Of a stretch of DNA of 62,331 nt, positions 37,888 to 47,373 are shown piece after piece. Position numbers and translations under genes: made by a program. The notes beneath the pieces were generated by a model that saw nothing but the letters and a program-made list of their open reading frames with translations, was not told the DNA's origin and did not search any database. Positions within the stretch are counted from its first letter, which is position 1; the number at the start of each line of letters is the position of its first letter. This stretch comes from Gammaproteobacteria bacterium (GTDB lineage Bacteria; Pseudomonadota; Gammaproteobacteria; Steroidobacterales; Steroidobacteraceae). The DNA lies in contig PKWJ01000018.1 of assembly GCA_003132025.1 (NCBI GenBank), positions 163,576-225,906 of the forward strand, read 5' to 3'.

Positions 37888-37893
37888 ATTATA
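37888..37893 (-). promoter_or_regulatory. Candidate -10 box upstream of the asnB-wzy genes
   Basis: TATAAT on the minus strand at 37893-37888 in the 147-base gap between wzx and asnB. A matching -35 is not obvious, with CTGGGT-like sequence at 17 bases. It could drive asnB, wzy and the FkbM gene. Confidence 0.35.
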
Positions 37894-37946
37894 CCTTTTC
37901 TTGCCATGTGACCCAGACGCAGCATGCTTTGCACGAAACGCAATAT

Positions 37947-39404
37947 TTAGCCGGATAGCTGCTTGACATGCTCGCGTGCCAATCGGGTCAATGGGATTCC
38001 GACCAGCGCAAGGTATGCAATCAGTGCGGTGGCGGAAATAACGACTTGAACGCGCGTCGGGATTGCGGCGAGCGCAACGGCGTACACACCGGTGGACACG
38101 AGCAATCCGAGCGCCGCAATCCAGGCATCGGCAGTGTTGAAAACGAAGTGCATATCGGCCAATCCGCGGCCGCGACTGAGAACGTTTACCATCGACCCAC
38201 CGCAGATCGCGAGCGCTGCGCCTGCAACCACACCCAGACCGCCCCACAACAAGCCCCCCGGAAACCCAAGCAGTGGAACCGCCAACAGGATCACAAGATG
38301 GGCGAAGCGGTTGCGGTGCAATTTTCCTTCAATGAAATTGCCGTAGTACGCGGGGACGGTGACGACATTGATCAGCCACGCGACGGCGAGCATCAATCCA
38401 TAGGCGAGCAGTTCCGGCTCTACCTTTCCCAGCACGGCAGCTGACAGCAGGGGAAGAAGTAACAGCGTAAGCCACAGGGCTGGCGACGCAATGCGAATAG
38501 ATGATTGCGTAAGCGCCGATATAGCCAAAGCTTCATCATATTCACCGCGCGTTCGCGCCTGGACTAGACGCGGCACCATTACCTGGGTTACCGCCACCAG
38601 GACACCTCTCAACTGCACCACTAGTCGACTCGCGAGTTCGTAAAACACCGATGCCGCCGTGCCCCCGAATCGCAGAATCAGAAAACGGATGACCGGGTCC
38701 AACCCAAGATTCGCCAATCCGGCGACGCGCGCCGGCACCCCGATGCGCACCATATCCTTCAGTTCTGAAAACCGCGGGGCAACCGCGCTGCCTGGGAAAC
38801 GCCGAAACAGCACCAGCAGCGCAATCAGTAGCGCGGCCATGTTGACGATCGCGGCGCCGACTAAACCGATTACGAGAGCCGCCTGCGGCATAACGCGCGA
38901 AACCCCCCATGCGACAACAATCGCTACCGAACTGCCGATGAATGCCGCCAGCGCCTTGAGGTCATAGCGGCCAAATGCCTCGAGCACGCCGCTGGTGCCG
39001 GTCACGAGTGTCGTGAGCCAGACCAGCGCCGCCGCACCGCCGGCCAGCATCACGGCCGATGCCTTCGGCAGCGTCGGAGTGAGCGCATGCAGCAGATTAG
39101 CCACCGGGAGGATCGCCAACAAAGCGGCCAAGCCAACCGAGACGGCGACAAGTAGCAACACGGCGCCACAAAGCCCTTTAAGTCGCCGCCATTCCGCCGC
39201 GGCCACGGCTTTGGACACCTGGCGTACCATGATGTCGGTGAGACCGGCATCGGCGAACGTAACCAGGCTCATCACAGCGACGCCCGTAGACCAGAGGCCA
39301 AGTATTGCGGAATTTGCGCCATGGGCAGCGATTCTGTAGACCGCAAACATCGCGAGGGATTGCCAGACAATCTGGGCGGCGGCAATGACCCCGTTATTGC
39401 GCAT
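37947..39404 (-). CDS. wzx: Polysaccharide flippase (Wzx-like, MOP superfamily)
   Basis: A 485-residue membrane protein with about twelve to fourteen helices and no large soluble domain. Composition and the N-terminal AAAQIVWQSLAMFAVYRIAA segment match polysaccharide biosynthesis exporters. A conserved-looking loop is LTDIMVRQVSKAVAAAEW. It likely flips lipid-linked O-units to the periplasmic face. The start could be ATG 39404 or TTG 39455, and neither has a strong ribosome site. It is the partner of wzy and wzz in the same strand run. Confidence 0.85.
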   Translation of the reverse strand: MRNNGVIAAAQIVWQSLAMFAVYRIAAHGANSAILGLWSTGVAVMSLVTFADAGLTDIMVRQVSKAVAAAEWRRLKGLCGAVLLLVAVSVGLAALLAILPVANLLHALTPTLPKASAVMLAGGAAALVWLTTLVTGTSGVLEAFGRYDLKALAAFIGSSVAIVVAWGVSRVMPQAALVIGLVGAAIVNMAALLIALLVLFRRFPGSAVAPRFSELKDMVRIGVPARVAGLANLGLDPVIRFLILRFGGTAASVFYELASRLVVQLRGVLVAVTQVMVPRLVQARTRGEYDEALAISALTQSSIRIASPALWLTLLLLPLLSAAVLGKVEPELLAYGLMLAVAWLINVVTVPAYYGNFIEGKLHRNRFAHLVILLAVPLLGFPGGLLWGGLGVVAGAALAICGGSMVNVLSRGRGLADMHFVFNTADAWIAALGLLVSTGVYAVALAAIPTRVQVVISATALIAYLALVGIPLTRLAREHVKQLSG

Positions 39405-39469
39405 GTGAACCGCGCATTTATCAGCACATCTGTGCGGCGCGGCCGGTACTTTCAATCCAGCCGATCAAG

Positions 39470-40285
39470 TCACCGCCTCCATCGATCGCGCGCACCGCGC
39501 ATCACGTAACCAGGATGTCCATTGATGATCGTCTTTAGCGCGCGACGGATCTGGAAGTAGCGCCGCTCAAGCATACTCGGACGCCCCCAGCGCTCAATGA
39601 CGGACTGGTACTCCCTGGCGTGCTGTGGTGCGAGAGTTACAGTCTTGGTGGCAGCGTGCATGCGAAGTCCACCCAACGCCCTGTCTATGTAGGCCGCCTT
39701 GGTATGCCTCAGCAAACGCAGAAACCAATCGTAATCAAATGAGCAGACAAGACTCTCGTCGAGCAACCCTACGGCCTGGTGAAGTTCTCGGCGCCACCAG
39801 CTGCTTTGGTTCGCGATGACCATGCCTTCCGCGCGCATCGACCGCCACGTCGGTGTCACGTACCGCAATTCCCTCAACAGTCGTCCCGACGAATCGATCA
39901 TATTCAAACCGCCGGCGACCACGCCGCGCGCCGGTTGTCGGCTCATGGTTTGCGCCGCGAGTTGCAGTGCACCGGATAAATAGATGTCATCCGAGTTCTG
40001 CCATCCCACCCAATCTCCGGTGGCACGCATCAGCCCCTTGTTGATCGCGTGCGCCTGGCCGCGATCCGGCTCGCTAACCCACCAGGCGAGATGTTTTTCG
40101 TACTTTCGTATTATTTCGACCGAGCCATCCGTTGAGCCGCCGTCGACCACTATGTATTCCAGGTTCGGATAAGATTGCGACAAAACCGAATCCAGAGTGC
40201 GTTCGATAAACTCCGCCTGGTTGAAAGACGGGGTCACGATCGAGATTGAAGGCAAAAAGTTGTCGCTTCCTGTTGTCGCTGCCAC
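39470..40285 (-). CDS. Glycosyltransferase family 2 (GT-A)
   Basis: A 271-residue GT-A enzyme. SISIVTPSFNQAEFIERTL is the opening, then IVVDGGSTDGSVEII, SEPDRGQAHAINKGL and GWQNSDDIYL (with Asp-Asp). A late QSSWWRRELHQAVG and FDYDWFLRL complete the WcaA-like pattern. I chose GTG 40285, since the frame upstream to 40351 overlaps wzz. It is one of two family 2 enzymes in the locus. Donor and acceptor are unknown. Confidence 0.85.
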   Translation of the reverse strand: MAATTGSDNFLPSISIVTPSFNQAEFIERTLDSVLSQSYPNLEYIVVDGGSTDGSVEIIRKYEKHLAWWVSEPDRGQAHAINKGLMRATGDWVGWQNSDDIYLSGALQLAAQTMSRQPARGVVAGGLNMIDSSGRLLRELRYVTPTWRSMRAEGMVIANQSSWWRRELHQAVGLLDESLVCSFDYDWFLRLLRHTKAAYIDRALGGLRMHAATKTVTLAPQHAREYQSVIERWGRPSMLERRYFQIRRALKTIINGHPGYVMRGARDRWRR

Positions 40286-40313
40286 GCACTCCCTGAACGA
40301 CAGGGCCAAAGCC

Positions 40314-41228
40314 CTAAGTGTTCGGCCTCGTGGCAGGCGGCACTCCCGCAAGCGCGTCCCATAACAGGATCAGTGCGATTCCGACTCCCAGCCCCAGCAG
40401 CGGGCCGCACAGGAAGAACAGGGATTTGGCCGGCCAAACCGGATCGTCGGCGTCCGCCACCATGGCGCGGTCCACCACGCGAAATGCGTACTCGCGCGTG
40501 GTATTGGCGACCATGCGTGTCTTTATCTGACTTTCGATGAGACGATTGATCGCATCGCGGGTTTCTACCACGGAGGATGCCGCCAGCTCTTTTTCCAGAT
40601 AACCGAGCGATGCGTTCGCCTTTGCGAGCGCCCTGGCCTGCATTTCGGCATTGAGTCGCTCTACCAACTCGTTGGCCCACGCGGCCGCTTCGACCCGGTC
40701 TCTCCAGTCGATCTGAAGCGATACCAACGAGTTCCTCTTGTCCACGGATACCGCACGAATCTTTGAGTTGAACAGCTTGAACGCCTTGGCCGGGGTTGGC
40801 TGCTTGTCTTCCGGAACGCGCCATTGCCTGGTAGCGGCATTCCACTTTCCGGGAAACAGCTCCGGCATGAGATTCTTGTCGAGAATGAATGCTTCCGTGA
40901 ATTCCATTGACTTCAAGACGGCAATCGCCTCGTCGGCACCGGGATCTGACGCTCCAATGCTGACGCCGGTGAGTGCCGCAATCCCACCGCCCAGGGACCC
41001 GAGCGCCGAACCCAGGGAATTGCTGATGCTGTTTCGGTCCGAACTGGCCGAAATCAACAGCACTTGGGAACGATATGTGGGGGTGGTGGTGTACGCCGCG
41101 GCGACAAAGAGCGCTGTAAACAGGCAGACACTGATCATCAGCCACCAGCGCTTTGCAGCAAGCTGGCTTAACAGCGCACGCAGATCCAGTTTTCCATCGC
41201 CGTCCCACTGCTCCGTCGTCACACTCAT
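40314..41228 (-). CDS. wzz: Chain-length determinant protein (Wzz family)
   Basis: A 304-residue inner-membrane polysaccharide co-polymerase. One helix lies near residues 26-46 (RWWLMISVCLFTALFVAAAY), and a second at the C-terminus (LFFLCGPLLGLGVGIALILL) before a short tail. The periplasmic part is rich in Ala-Glu-Leu heptads (RLNAEMQARALAKANASLG) and would form the coiled-coil bundle. PTYRSQVLLISA is the usual Wzz strand. It controls chain length together with Wzy. No tyrosine-kinase domain is fused, so it is not a Wzc. Confidence 0.92.
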   Translation of the reverse strand: MSVTTEQWDGDGKLDLRALLSQLAAKRWWLMISVCLFTALFVAAAYTTTPTYRSQVLLISASSDRNSISNSLGSALGSLGGGIAALTGVSIGASDPGADEAIAVLKSMEFTEAFILDKNLMPELFPGKWNAATRQWRVPEDKQPTPAKAFKLFNSKIRAVSVDKRNSLVSLQIDWRDRVEAAAWANELVERLNAEMQARALAKANASLGYLEKELAASSVVETRDAINRLIESQIKTRMVANTTREYAFRVVDRAMVADADDPVWPAKSLFFLCGPLLGLGVGIALILLWDALAGVPPATRPNT

Positions 41229-41272
41229 TAGCTACATGGCCTTTCTGTCGCGCGCGTCATTGGCGCCGGGCA

Positions 41273-44200
41273 TCATTGTATGGTCGCATGTACTTCTGCC
41301 GCGGCGATCGCAATGTTGTACAAAATGGTCGTGACCGCCGTCCAGACAGTGAGGGCGGGAAGCCGCTCGGTGTCGAGCGGCACAACGATCGCATCGCCAG
41401 GATGAATGTCCACGCTGTCGCCGCTATGGAACCAGCCCCGGGATCCGGAATCGACGCTGCCGTCCGCGCGCACCACGTAGATGCGCCCGCGGTCGGCCTG
41501 GCGGGTCGGGCCGCCGCTCTGGCTGATATAGTCGTCGCGCGTCATGCGGCGCTTATACAGGTGCGACGTTGGATCCTGCACCTCTCCCAGCACCATGACT
41601 TCCTGGCGCTGCTTGGGCACGATGAGTTCGTCGCCGTTGCGCAGAATGACGTCGTCACTCGAGCCCGGATTGGTGCGCAGCACCGCCTTCAGGTCGATAA
41701 CCAGTCGACCGACGGCTTTAGCATTCGTCAGTTGGCGCAGCAGCGTGTCACCAACGCTGATGGCCGAGGGCGCCGAGCCCTGCTGCGCCCGCACTCCCAT
41801 TAGAGCCACTTCGGCGATCTCGGTGCGCAGCCGCGATGCCAGCCGGTCGAGTTGCTCCTGCTCCCGCTCCTTGAGTTCTCTGCGCGTGAACACGCTGCCC
41901 TCGACGAAAGCGAACTGGGTCAGGCCACCGGCGCGGTTGATCACTGAGTGCAGCGTCTCACCGGGTTGAATGGTATAGGTGCCGGGGAATCGCACTTCAC
42001 CCTTGAGCGTCACCTGGTCCTGTTCCGTCCATCCCGATACCTGCTTGATCGACAACCGATCGAAGGCCTGCAAGGGAATGTCGGCGCTCTCGTCACCGGC
42101 ACGAATTGCCGCCAGATCGACCGAAATGACGCGCGTGTCGCGCTGCCCGCCACTCTCCACCGTGTAGCGCGACAGCTCCGCGTGCGCGCCATACGCGGCC
42201 GGATCCAGGCCGCCGCCCGCACGCAGCAGATCGCTGACGCGCATGCTGGTCTCGAGCGGGTAGTCACCCGGTACCTTCACCCTGCCGTCGATGTGCACGA
42301 TTTCCGTTGGCTGGCCAAGATTGGACTGCAGGCGCAACTCGCTCATCAGTGACTGGATGACGAATTCGCGACTGGTCTGCAGGTCGAATACCGTGATGGT
42401 GTCACGCGGCATCAGCGGGGTATCAGCGGGCGACCCTGGAGCGCGCAGTGCCGCCGCAAGATCGGTCGACAGCACGGCGACGATGCGATTTGGCGGCAGC
42501 TCGCGTCGAATCATCAGATAGTGTTGATCGGCGTCCCGCTTGAGCTCATCGATCGAGGGAATGACCTCGCTGATACGCAGCCCCTCGTGCCACGCGACGT
42601 ACTTCGAACGGTAGACGTATCCCTGGAGTATCACGCCCGAATCCAGCTGCGGACGCAGGCGCGCGACGTGCAGCGCATCGCCGTTGCGCAGCGGCAGCGA
42701 CGCGCCCGGGGCAGCCACGGGATTCACGTCGAGTACCACACGCCGCTGTCGGGCATCGACGCGTATCAGGGCGGCACTGCCGTCGTCGGCGGTGGGCGTC
42801 AGGCCGCCCCCCATCTGGATCAGACTCGCGACGGTATCGCGCTCCTTGAGTTCGTAGATCGCCGGACGCTGCACTTCGCCGTCAAGCGCCGCGGTCGGCC
42901 CGACCGAGGGTATGAATACCACGTCACCGGGCAACAGCTTGATGTCGTTGCTGCTATCACCGCGCATCAGCAGGTCGTACAGATCAAACCTGCGCACCAT
43001 TTCGCCGCCGCGTTTGACCTGCACCGAGCGCAGCGATCCGATCGCCTGAACGCCGCCGGCCGCAAACAGCGCCGTAGTCACAGTGGCAAGGCCACTGACG
43101 GCATACGCTCCGGGATATTTTGCGGCGCCCAGCACGAACACCGTGATGGTGCGCATCTCGCCCATTGAGACGTTTGCTCGCACGCCGATCATCTGGCGTG
43201 CCACGCGCGACTCGATTTCGCTCTTGACGGCGCTGTAACGCTGGCCGCCGACCACGATCGGTCCGATCTGCGGAAAACTCACGTGCCCATCGCGCCCGAC
43301 CGTCAGGTTCAGGGTCTGGTTCTGGGTTCCGAACAGTTGCACCTGCAGGACATCGCCGGGCCCGATCACGTAGTCGCTCGGCACCGGGGCGTTCAGTGTC
43401 GGCAACAGGCTCAGCAGCGAGTTGTCGAACAGGTCGTACCCGAAGGGCTTGAGCGCGTCCTGCCCGGTTTTGTCGAGCGGCAGGCGCGTCAGCTTGATGT
43501 GCAGCTTCTCGAATGCAGGCTCCGCGGAGACCCGCCGGGTTGCCAGGTCCTCGGTCAGGCCAGCAAGCTCCATGGGTGGCATGCCTGGCAGCAGCAATTG
43601 ACCATTGTGGTCGAGAAGATACGGATTGCGCGCCCGAATCTGCTCGATCATGTCCTGCAGTTTCTGTTTTTCCTCGGCCTGCAGCTCTTCAATGGTGCGC
43701 TGCGGCCGCTCCTGTATGCGCTGGGCATTCATTCCGCTATCGAGACCGAGCAGCGACAGCTGCGGATTGTTGAGCAGCGCCGGGTTCAGCCCCGCCGAAT
43801 TCTGCGGGTTATTCTGGTTGTTCTGGTTGTTCTGATCGTTCTGATCGTTCTGGTCGTTCTGATCGTTTTGGTTGTTCTGGTTGTTCTGGTTCTGGTTGTC
43901 GCTGTTGCGCGCCTTCTCCTTCAGAAGGTTGACTTCGACCAATACCGTATCGCCAGGCTTGAACACCTGAATCTCGCTCTGACCCTGCAGGAGGATTGCC
44001 AGGCGGCGCTGCTGCTGTAGCTGCATCTGTTGCAGCAACAGGGCCTGAGAACTGTTGACGCCGCCGCCACTCGATCCACCGAGGCCGCCACCGAGGCTGC
44101 CGTTGAGGCCGGTGAGGCCATTCACCGAGCCCTGGCCACCCAGTCGCTGCAGGATCGACTGCTGCTGATCCGGCGTCATGTTGTTGAACAGCTGCATCTG

Positions 44201-44308
44201 CTGACTCAGATCAGCCTGCTGTGTCTGACCGTATCGTGGAACCGCCAGTAGCGCGATCGCCAGGACCGCAATCCCAACCAGAGCACTGAATCCTTTTCGG
44301 GCTCGCAT
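41273..44308 (-). CDS. Large SLBB-domain polysaccharide export protein
   Basis: A 1011-residue exporter, far longer than Wza (about 380). ATG 44308 opens a signal peptide (FSALVGIAVLAIALLAV). A Gln/Gly-rich stretch follows, then an Asn/Gln/Asp repeat at about 140-170 coded by 9-bp repeats. The polysaccharide export domain begins DYVIGPGDVLQVQLFGTQ. Several SLBB-type units follow; the repeated theme is LxGxVxxPGxYxL or similar (ALDGEVQRPAIYEL, HIDGRVKVPGDYPL, TLKGEVRFPGTYTI, VLGEVQDPTSHLY). The C-terminus has a hydrophobic segment (LTVWTAVTTILYNIAIAA). It likely forms the periplasmic and outer-membrane conduit with Wzz. Confidence 0.92.
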   Translation of the reverse strand: MRARKGFSALVGIAVLAIALLAVPRYGQTQQADLSQQMQLFNNMTPDQQQSILQRLGGQGSVNGLTGLNGSLGGGLGGSSGGGVNSSQALLLQQMQLQQQRRLAILLQGQSEIQVFKPGDTVLVEVNLLKEKARNSDNQNQNNQNNQNDQNDQNDQNDQNNQNNQNNPQNSAGLNPALLNNPQLSLLGLDSGMNAQRIQERPQRTIEELQAEEKQKLQDMIEQIRARNPYLLDHNGQLLLPGMPPMELAGLTEDLATRRVSAEPAFEKLHIKLTRLPLDKTGQDALKPFGYDLFDNSLLSLLPTLNAPVPSDYVIGPGDVLQVQLFGTQNQTLNLTVGRDGHVSFPQIGPIVVGGQRYSAVKSEIESRVARQMIGVRANVSMGEMRTITVFVLGAAKYPGAYAVSGLATVTTALFAAGGVQAIGSLRSVQVKRGGEMVRRFDLYDLLMRGDSSNDIKLLPGDVVFIPSVGPTAALDGEVQRPAIYELKERDTVASLIQMGGGLTPTADDGSAALIRVDARQRRVVLDVNPVAAPGASLPLRNGDALHVARLRPQLDSGVILQGYVYRSKYVAWHEGLRISEVIPSIDELKRDADQHYLMIRRELPPNRIVAVLSTDLAAALRAPGSPADTPLMPRDTITVFDLQTSREFVIQSLMSELRLQSNLGQPTEIVHIDGRVKVPGDYPLETSMRVSDLLRAGGGLDPAAYGAHAELSRYTVESGGQRDTRVISVDLAAIRAGDESADIPLQAFDRLSIKQVSGWTEQDQVTLKGEVRFPGTYTIQPGETLHSVINRAGGLTQFAFVEGSVFTRRELKEREQEQLDRLASRLRTEIAEVALMGVRAQQGSAPSAISVGDTLLRQLTNAKAVGRLVIDLKAVLRTNPGSSDDVILRNGDELIVPKQRQEVMVLGEVQDPTSHLYKRRMTRDDYISQSGGPTRQADRGRIYVVRADGSVDSGSRGWFHSGDSVDIHPGDAIVVPLDTERLPALTVWTAVTTILYNIAIAAAEVHATIQ
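43812..43898 (-). repeat. 9-bp tandem repeat coding Asn-Gln-(Asn/Asp)
   Basis: Nine full 9-base units and one 6-base partial unit (plus-strand forms TTCTGGTTG, TTCTGATCG, TTCTGGTCG, TTTTGGTTG), running without gap inside the SLBB protein gene. Every unit keeps the reading frame, so copy-number change would only lengthen or shorten the linker. Confidence 0.95.
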
Positions 44309-44432
44309 GCCAGTCACTCGCTGTTCCCCGTGCGACGGAAAGCCGCGCATTGTACTGTTATCCGAGCGGCTTGCCGATGCATCTTTACTGTGCTTCCCAC
44401 CGCCGCCGGGGTGAGAACCGCGCTTGCCGGCC

Positions 44433-46085
44433 TCAGTCACGCCACCGTTTGACGTAGCCCAGGGCTCCCGTCAGTGAACTCGACTGGCCGCTGACCTCTT
44501 CGGGTTTCTGCACCAGCGGGATAAAGCTCTCGGTCAGTGTCTTGCCGAGCTCAACACCCCATTGATCGAACGCGTTGTCGCCCCAGACCACGCTCTGAAC
44601 GAACACCTTGTGCTCGTACAATGCAATGATCCGGCCGAGCGTCGCGGGATCCAGACGCTCGAACAGCAGCAGGCTCAACGGTCGGCTGCCTTCGTCAATC
44701 TTGTGCGGTAGCAGCGCGGCGATTTGCTCCGCCGACAGCTTTTGTCGCGTCAGTTCCGCGCGCACCTGTTCCGCATCCTTGCCCAGCGCCAGCGCCTCGG
44801 CCTGCGCCAGGCAACTGGCGATCGCCAGATCCTGCTGCGGCTGGCTGCCGCAGGATGAGTTGATCGGTAGTAGAAAATCGATCGCCGCGCGCTGCGTACC
44901 CTGATGCAGCAACTGGAAGAACGAATGCTGCGCATTGTTGCCCGGCTCGCCCCAGATCACCGCACAGGTTGGCAGTGTGGTCGGCGTGCCATCGAGCTTC
45001 ACGTGCTTGCCGTTGCTCTCCATCTCCAGTTGCTGCAGGTAGGCCGGCAGGCGCGCCAGCCGCGAGTCGTACGGCAATACCGCCAGCGTCGGCAGCCCGA
45101 GCAGATCGATGTTCCATACGCCCAGCATGCCGGCGATCACCGGCAGGTTCTCGTGCCATGGCGCGGTCCGGAAATGCTCATCGATCTCGCGTCCGCCCGA
45201 CAGGAAGGATTCAAAGCCGGCACGGCCGATTGCGATCGCAAGACTCACGCCAATCGCCGACCACACCGAGTAGCGCCCGCCGACCCAGTCCCACATCGCA
45301 AAGCGATACTCCGGGTGCACGCCGAACTCGTCCATCGCGCGGGCATTGACCGATACCGCCGCGAAGTGCTGCGGCAGCCGCTTTGCGCCGAGCCGCTGCA
45401 GGATCCAGGCGCGCGCGGCGCGCGCATTGGTCAGTGTTTCCAGCGTGGTGAACGTCTTGGAACAGATGATGAACAACGTGCGCTCCGGGTCCGCGTGTTC
45501 GAGCACATCTGCGAGCTGGCAGCCATCGATGTTGGAGACGAACGCAACGCTGGGCGCGCCAGTGGTGAACTGCTTCAGCGCCAGCACTGCCATGGCCGGT
45601 CCCAGGTCGGAGCCACCGATGCCGATGTTCACTACCAGCGTGAAATTCTGGTCACTGCTCGAGCGAATGCTTCCGGAGCGGACGCCCTCGGCAAACGTCA
45701 GCATGCGTTCACGTTCGGAGCGCACCAGGGCGCCGATGTCCTCGCCCGCGACCACCAGCGGCGTGTCGCCCGAGCGACGCAGTGCCGTGTGCAGTACCGC
45801 GCGATGCTCGGTGCTATTGATGAGGTCGCCGCGAAACATGGCCTCGATGCGCGATCGCAGGCCGAGCTGGTCGGCCAGCGCCACGAAACCGTTCACCACG
45901 CGCGCGTCTGCACGCTGGCGCGAGTAGTCCAGCGCCAGTCCGGCGCCCTCGACGCAGCAATGCGCGAAACGCTGCGCGTCCTGCGCGAACAATTCGCGCG
46001 TGGACATCGCTTTGAGGCTGCCTGCCAGCGACTCGAGTTCGCGCCAGGCTGCACAGTCGGTGCCGGAACGCAGCGGTGAGGGCAT
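44433..46085 (-). CDS. pgi: Glucose-6-phosphate isomerase
   Basis: A 550-residue cytoplasmic isomerase of glucose 6-phosphate and fructose 6-phosphate. Family motifs are NIGIGGSDLGPAMA, the first PROSITE region FSNIDG-like FVSNIDGC, DWVGGRYSVWSAIG and late GKTLTESFIPLV. It supplies fructose 6-phosphate for GDP-mannose and UDP-GlcNAc, which fits its position next to the polysaccharide genes. Length is normal. It lies 20 bases after the dnaQ stop on the same strand. Confidence 0.97.
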   Translation of the reverse strand: MPSPLRSGTDCAAWRELESLAGSLKAMSTRELFAQDAQRFAHCCVEGAGLALDYSRQRADARVVNGFVALADQLGLRSRIEAMFRGDLINSTEHRAVLHTALRRSGDTPLVVAGEDIGALVRSERERMLTFAEGVRSGSIRSSSDQNFTLVVNIGIGGSDLGPAMAVLALKQFTTGAPSVAFVSNIDGCQLADVLEHADPERTLFIICSKTFTTLETLTNARAARAWILQRLGAKRLPQHFAAVSVNARAMDEFGVHPEYRFAMWDWVGGRYSVWSAIGVSLAIAIGRAGFESFLSGGREIDEHFRTAPWHENLPVIAGMLGVWNIDLLGLPTLAVLPYDSRLARLPAYLQQLEMESNGKHVKLDGTPTTLPTCAVIWGEPGNNAQHSFFQLLHQGTQRAAIDFLLPINSSCGSQPQQDLAIASCLAQAEALALGKDAEQVRAELTRQKLSAEQIAALLPHKIDEGSRPLSLLLFERLDPATLGRIIALYEHKVFVQSVVWGDNAFDQWGVELGKTLTESFIPLVQKPEEVSGQSSSLTGALGYVKRWRD

Positions 46086-46105
46086 ATCGGAAACTCCGCG
46101 CAGCT

Positions 46106-46897
46106 TCAGGAGCGGTGGATTCTAGCGGCCGATGGCGGCTCACGGGCAGGCGCCGGCTCCTGCTCCAGCTGCAGCCACAGACAGCCACCGCCGCTGGATT
46201 GGTCCAGCAGCGCGGCAAGTTCCGCATGCGCCGCGAGTTCCTCGGCCGTGGCAGCTACCACGCGCAAAGGCTCGGGCGGCCGTACCGTCGCTGGCGCCTG
46301 GCCCGGGCGCGCGATCCCGCTGCGCTCCCGTGCCGCCTCGTCAAGCGCCAACAGGCTCTGGCCGCCGGTCATCGCCAGGTAGACATCGACCAGGATCCGT
46401 GCATCGAGCAGCGCGCCGTGCAGCTCACGATGCGAATTGTCGACACCGTAGCGCTTGCACAGCGCATCGAGATTGTTGCGCTGGCCCGGGTGGCGCTCGC
46501 GCGCCAGCGATAACGTGTCGAGTACCATGCACACGCTGCGTACGGCGGCTGGCAGCGCGCCGCCGGCGCCGCGGACCTTTGCCAGCAGCGTGAGTTCCAT
46601 GTCGAGGAATCCCAGGTCGAACGGCGCATTGTGAATGATCAGCTCGCAACCGCTGATGAAGCCGAACAGCTCCTCGGCGATCTCGCCGAACTTAGGCGCG
46701 CTCAGCAGCCGCTCGCGGTTGATGCCGTGCACTGCGCGCGCACCCTCATCGATATCGCGTTCCGGATTCAGGTAACGATGGAACTGCCGCCCGCTGGGGC
46801 GTCGGTTCAGCAGCTCGACACAGCCGATCTCGATGATGCGATGGCCACGCTCGGCTTCCAGTCCGGTGGTTTCGGTATCGAGAACGATCTGTCGCAT
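46106..46897 (-). CDS. dnaQ: DNA polymerase III epsilon subunit (3'-5' exonuclease)
   Basis: A 263-residue DEDDh exonuclease, the proofreading subunit. ExoI is VLDTETTGLEAERGHRIIEIG (Asp7, Glu9), ExoII is IIHNAPFDLGFLDMEL, and ExoIII includes ELHGALLDARILVDVYLA with the catalytic His and Asp. The C-terminal tail (about 185-263) would bind the polymerase alpha subunit. ATG 46897 lies 17 bases after the rnhA stop. The frame upstream to 47311 is not coding. Confidence 0.95.
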   Translation of the reverse strand: MRQIVLDTETTGLEAERGHRIIEIGCVELLNRRPSGRQFHRYLNPERDIDEGARAVHGINRERLLSAPKFGEIAEELFGFISGCELIIHNAPFDLGFLDMELTLLAKVRGAGGALPAAVRSVCMVLDTLSLARERHPGQRNNLDALCKRYGVDNSHRELHGALLDARILVDVYLAMTGGQSLLALDEAARERSGIARPGQAPATVRPPEPLRVVAATAEELAAHAELAALLDQSSGGGCLWLQLEQEPAPAREPPSAARIHRS

Positions 46898-46914
46898 GGG
46901 GTTCGGTGGCGCTG

Positions 46915-47373
46915 TCAGTTCACGCGCGAGTCTAGCGCAAGCAGGCCATCGATCGCGGCATTCGCAAGTGCATCGCAGCGTTCGTTGCCCGGGACCCCGG
47001 CGTGTCCCGGTACCCAATGCCACTCGATCCGGTGCTGCACGGCAGCCGTTTCGAGCTGCTGCCACAGGTCCTGGTTCTTGACCGGCTTGCGGTCGGCGGT
47101 TTTCCAGCCGCGTGCCTTCCACTGCGGCAGCCATTCGAGGATACCCCGGCGCACGTACTGCGAGTCGGTGTACAGACGCACCTGCAGCGGCCGCTTCAAC
47201 GCGCTCAGCGCCTCGATCACGGCCTGCAGCTCCATGCGATTGTTGGTGGTCAACGGCTGCGCGCCGAAGATCTCCTTCTCGCGCCCGCCGGCCGAGAGCA
47301 CCGCTGCCCAACCCCCGGGTCCTGGGTTACCGCGGCAGGCGCCGTCGGTGTAGATGTCGACGACGCCGCTCAC
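46915..47373 (-). CDS. rnhA: Ribonuclease HI
   Basis: A 152-residue RNase H1 that cuts RNA in RNA-DNA hybrids. Active-site residues are Asp in [17 protein letters not shown] (about 8), Glu in [11 protein letters not shown], Asp in LYTDSQYV and Asp in GNERCDALA, with His in WVPGHAGV. The GTG start at 47373 overlaps the TGA of the methyltransferase gene (GTGA). The rnhA-dnaQ pairing is the conserved gammaproteobacterial arrangement. Confidence 0.96.
   Translation of the reverse strand: MSGVVDIYTDGACRGNPGPGGWAAVLSAGGREKEIFGAQPLTTNNRMELQAVIEALSALKRPLQVRLYTDSQYVRRGILEWLPQWKARGWKTADRKPVKNQDLWQQLETAAVQHRIEWHWVPGHAGVPGNERCDALANAAIDGLLALDSRVN

Noticed and set aside
40234-41208. Second long minus-strand frame over wzz
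   Set aside because: Shadow of wzz; low complexity and no motif, while the wzz frame has both membrane helices.
43812-43898. Short direct repeats considered as a CRISPR array
   Set aside because: The units are 9 bases with no spacers and keep a coding frame.
46898-47311. Upstream extension of the dnaQ frame across rnhA
   Set aside because: No family similarity before the ATG at 46897; rnhA occupies the region in a different frame.
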